Origin: Pseudomonadota bacterium
Lineage (GTDB): Bacteria; Pseudomonadota; Gammaproteobacteria; Burkholderiales; Burkholderiaceae_C
DNA: 5,631 nucleotides
NCBI GenBank assembly: GCA_030918015.1
Contig: JAUPTP010000187.1
Location: 1 to 5,631 of the forward strand
Reading direction: 5' to 3'
Shown: positions 5,223 to 5,631 of the stretch, one piece after another
How positions within the stretch are numbered: the first letter of the stretch is position 1
How the letters are laid out: each line of letters opens with the position of its first letter
Notes under the pieces: model-generated
Told to the model about the DNA's origin: nothing
Database searches by the model: none
What the model saw: only the letters and a program-made list of their open reading frames with translations
Made by a program: the position numbers and the translations under genes

Positions 5223-5631
5223 ATGAGCCAATCCCAACCCCTGATCATCGACGTCCACGGCCACTACACCACCGCGCCGGCCGCGCTGGGCGCCTGGCGC
5301 GACCTGCAGATCGCCGCGCTGAAGGACCCGAGCCAGAAGCCCGACCCCAAGGCGCTGAAGATCAGCGACGACGAGCTGCGCGAGTCCATCGAGAAGAACC
5401 AGCTGCGCCTGATGAAGGAACGCGGCTCGGACCTGACCATCTTCAGCCCGCGCGCCAGCTTCATGGCGCACCACATCGGCGACTTCGAGACGTCGAGCAC
5501 CTGGGCCGCGATCTGCAACGAGCTGTGCTACCGCGTCAGCCAGCTGTTCCCGGACCACTTCATCGGCGCCGCGATGCTGCCGCAGTCGCCGGGCGTGGAC
5601 CCGAAGACCTGCATTCCCGAGCTGGAGCGCT
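5223..5631 (+). CDS. ligJ: 4-oxalomesaconate hydratase (amidohydrolase family), 3' end cut by the window
   Basis: The reading frame is open from ATG 5223 to the window edge, giving the first 136 residues of a zinc-dependent amidohydrolase-superfamily protein. The metal-binding HxH motif is His12 and His14 in IIDVHGHYTTAP. The following blocks ISDDELRES (49-57), LTIFSPRASFMAHHIGDF (73-90) and AAMLPQSPGVDPKTCIPELE (about 116-135) are characteristic of LigJ-type 4-oxalomesaconate hydratases. These enzymes hydrate 4-oxalomesaconate to 4-carboxy-4-hydroxy-2-oxoadipate in the protocatechuate 4,5-cleavage and gallate pathways, in the cytosol. The start has only a weak GAG element at 5214-5216, which fits translation within an operon 54 bp after the binding-fold gene. 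Aldolase and ring-cleavage genes would be expected beyond the right edge, but they are outside the window. In other naming systems the same step is pmdE. Confidence 0.88.
   Translation, partial: MSQSQPLIIDVHGHYTTAPAALGAWRDLQIAALKDPSQKPDPKALKISDDELRESIEKNQLRLMKERGSDLTIFSPRASFMAHHIGDFETSSTWAAICNELCYRVSQLFPDHFIGAAMLPQSPGVDPKTCIPELER

Noticed and set aside
4746..5558. Minus-strand open frame across the binding-fold gene and ligJ
   Set aside because: It is composed of repetitive Ala/Arg/Gly/His residues and runs antisense to two well-supported genes.
1..5631. CRISPR arrays, insertion sequences, tRNA or rRNA genes, phage genes
   Set aside because: I saw no regularly spaced repeats, transposase motifs, terminal inverted repeats or recognisable RNA gene sequences.

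Overview
The window is GC-rich (roughly 70% by eye in most genes) and carries typical proteobacterial aromatic-catabolism genes. It looks like a chromosomal segment of a betaproteobacterium, most likely Burkholderiales. That placement is inferred from composition and from the protein families, not from a marker gene. I see no insertion sequence, CRISPR array, tRNA or rRNA.

Layout. (1) Positions 2-1075, plus strand: 4-hydroxyphenylpyruvate dioxygenase (hppD), missing only its first few codons at the left edge. (2) Positions 1076-1391: a GC-rich spacer with two hairpins and a likely 50-residue membrane miniprotein (1178-1330). (3) Positions 1392-1727, plus: a small nine-cysteine YkgJ-like protein. 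It runs tail-to-tail, with a 9-bp overlap, into (4) a minus-strand pair: a GIY-YIG-like protein (2410-2982) followed by an endonuclease/exonuclease/phosphatase (EEP) family protein (1719-2327). The EEP protein seems to have lost an internal block of about 45 residues. (5) A 38-bp divergent spacer with two near-adjacent 8-bp palindromes and -10-like hexamers placed so that both flanking genes could be read as leaderless mRNAs. (6) Positions 3021-4337, plus: a complete M16 zinc peptidase with intact HxxEH. (7) A 120-bp spacer with three competing ATCCGG-type arms. (8) Positions 4458-5168, plus: a ModA-like substrate-binding-fold protein with no signal peptide. (9) Position 5223 to the right edge: the start of 4-oxalomesaconate hydratase (ligJ), cut by the window.

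How the genes work together. The two ends are catabolic. HppD feeds the homogentisate route for tyrosine. LigJ belongs to the protocatechuate 4,5-cleavage/gallate route, and its operon probably continues beyond the window. The binding-fold gene 54 bp upstream of ligJ is probably co-transcribed with it and is the most intriguing partner. The middle holds unrelated or poorly understood genes. The strongest items for a second look are the cytosolic orphan binding protein in the lig unit, the internally deleted EEP protein, the compact divergent promoter region, and the alternative hairpins ahead of the lig unit. I found nothing that I can call a new multi-gene system with confidence.
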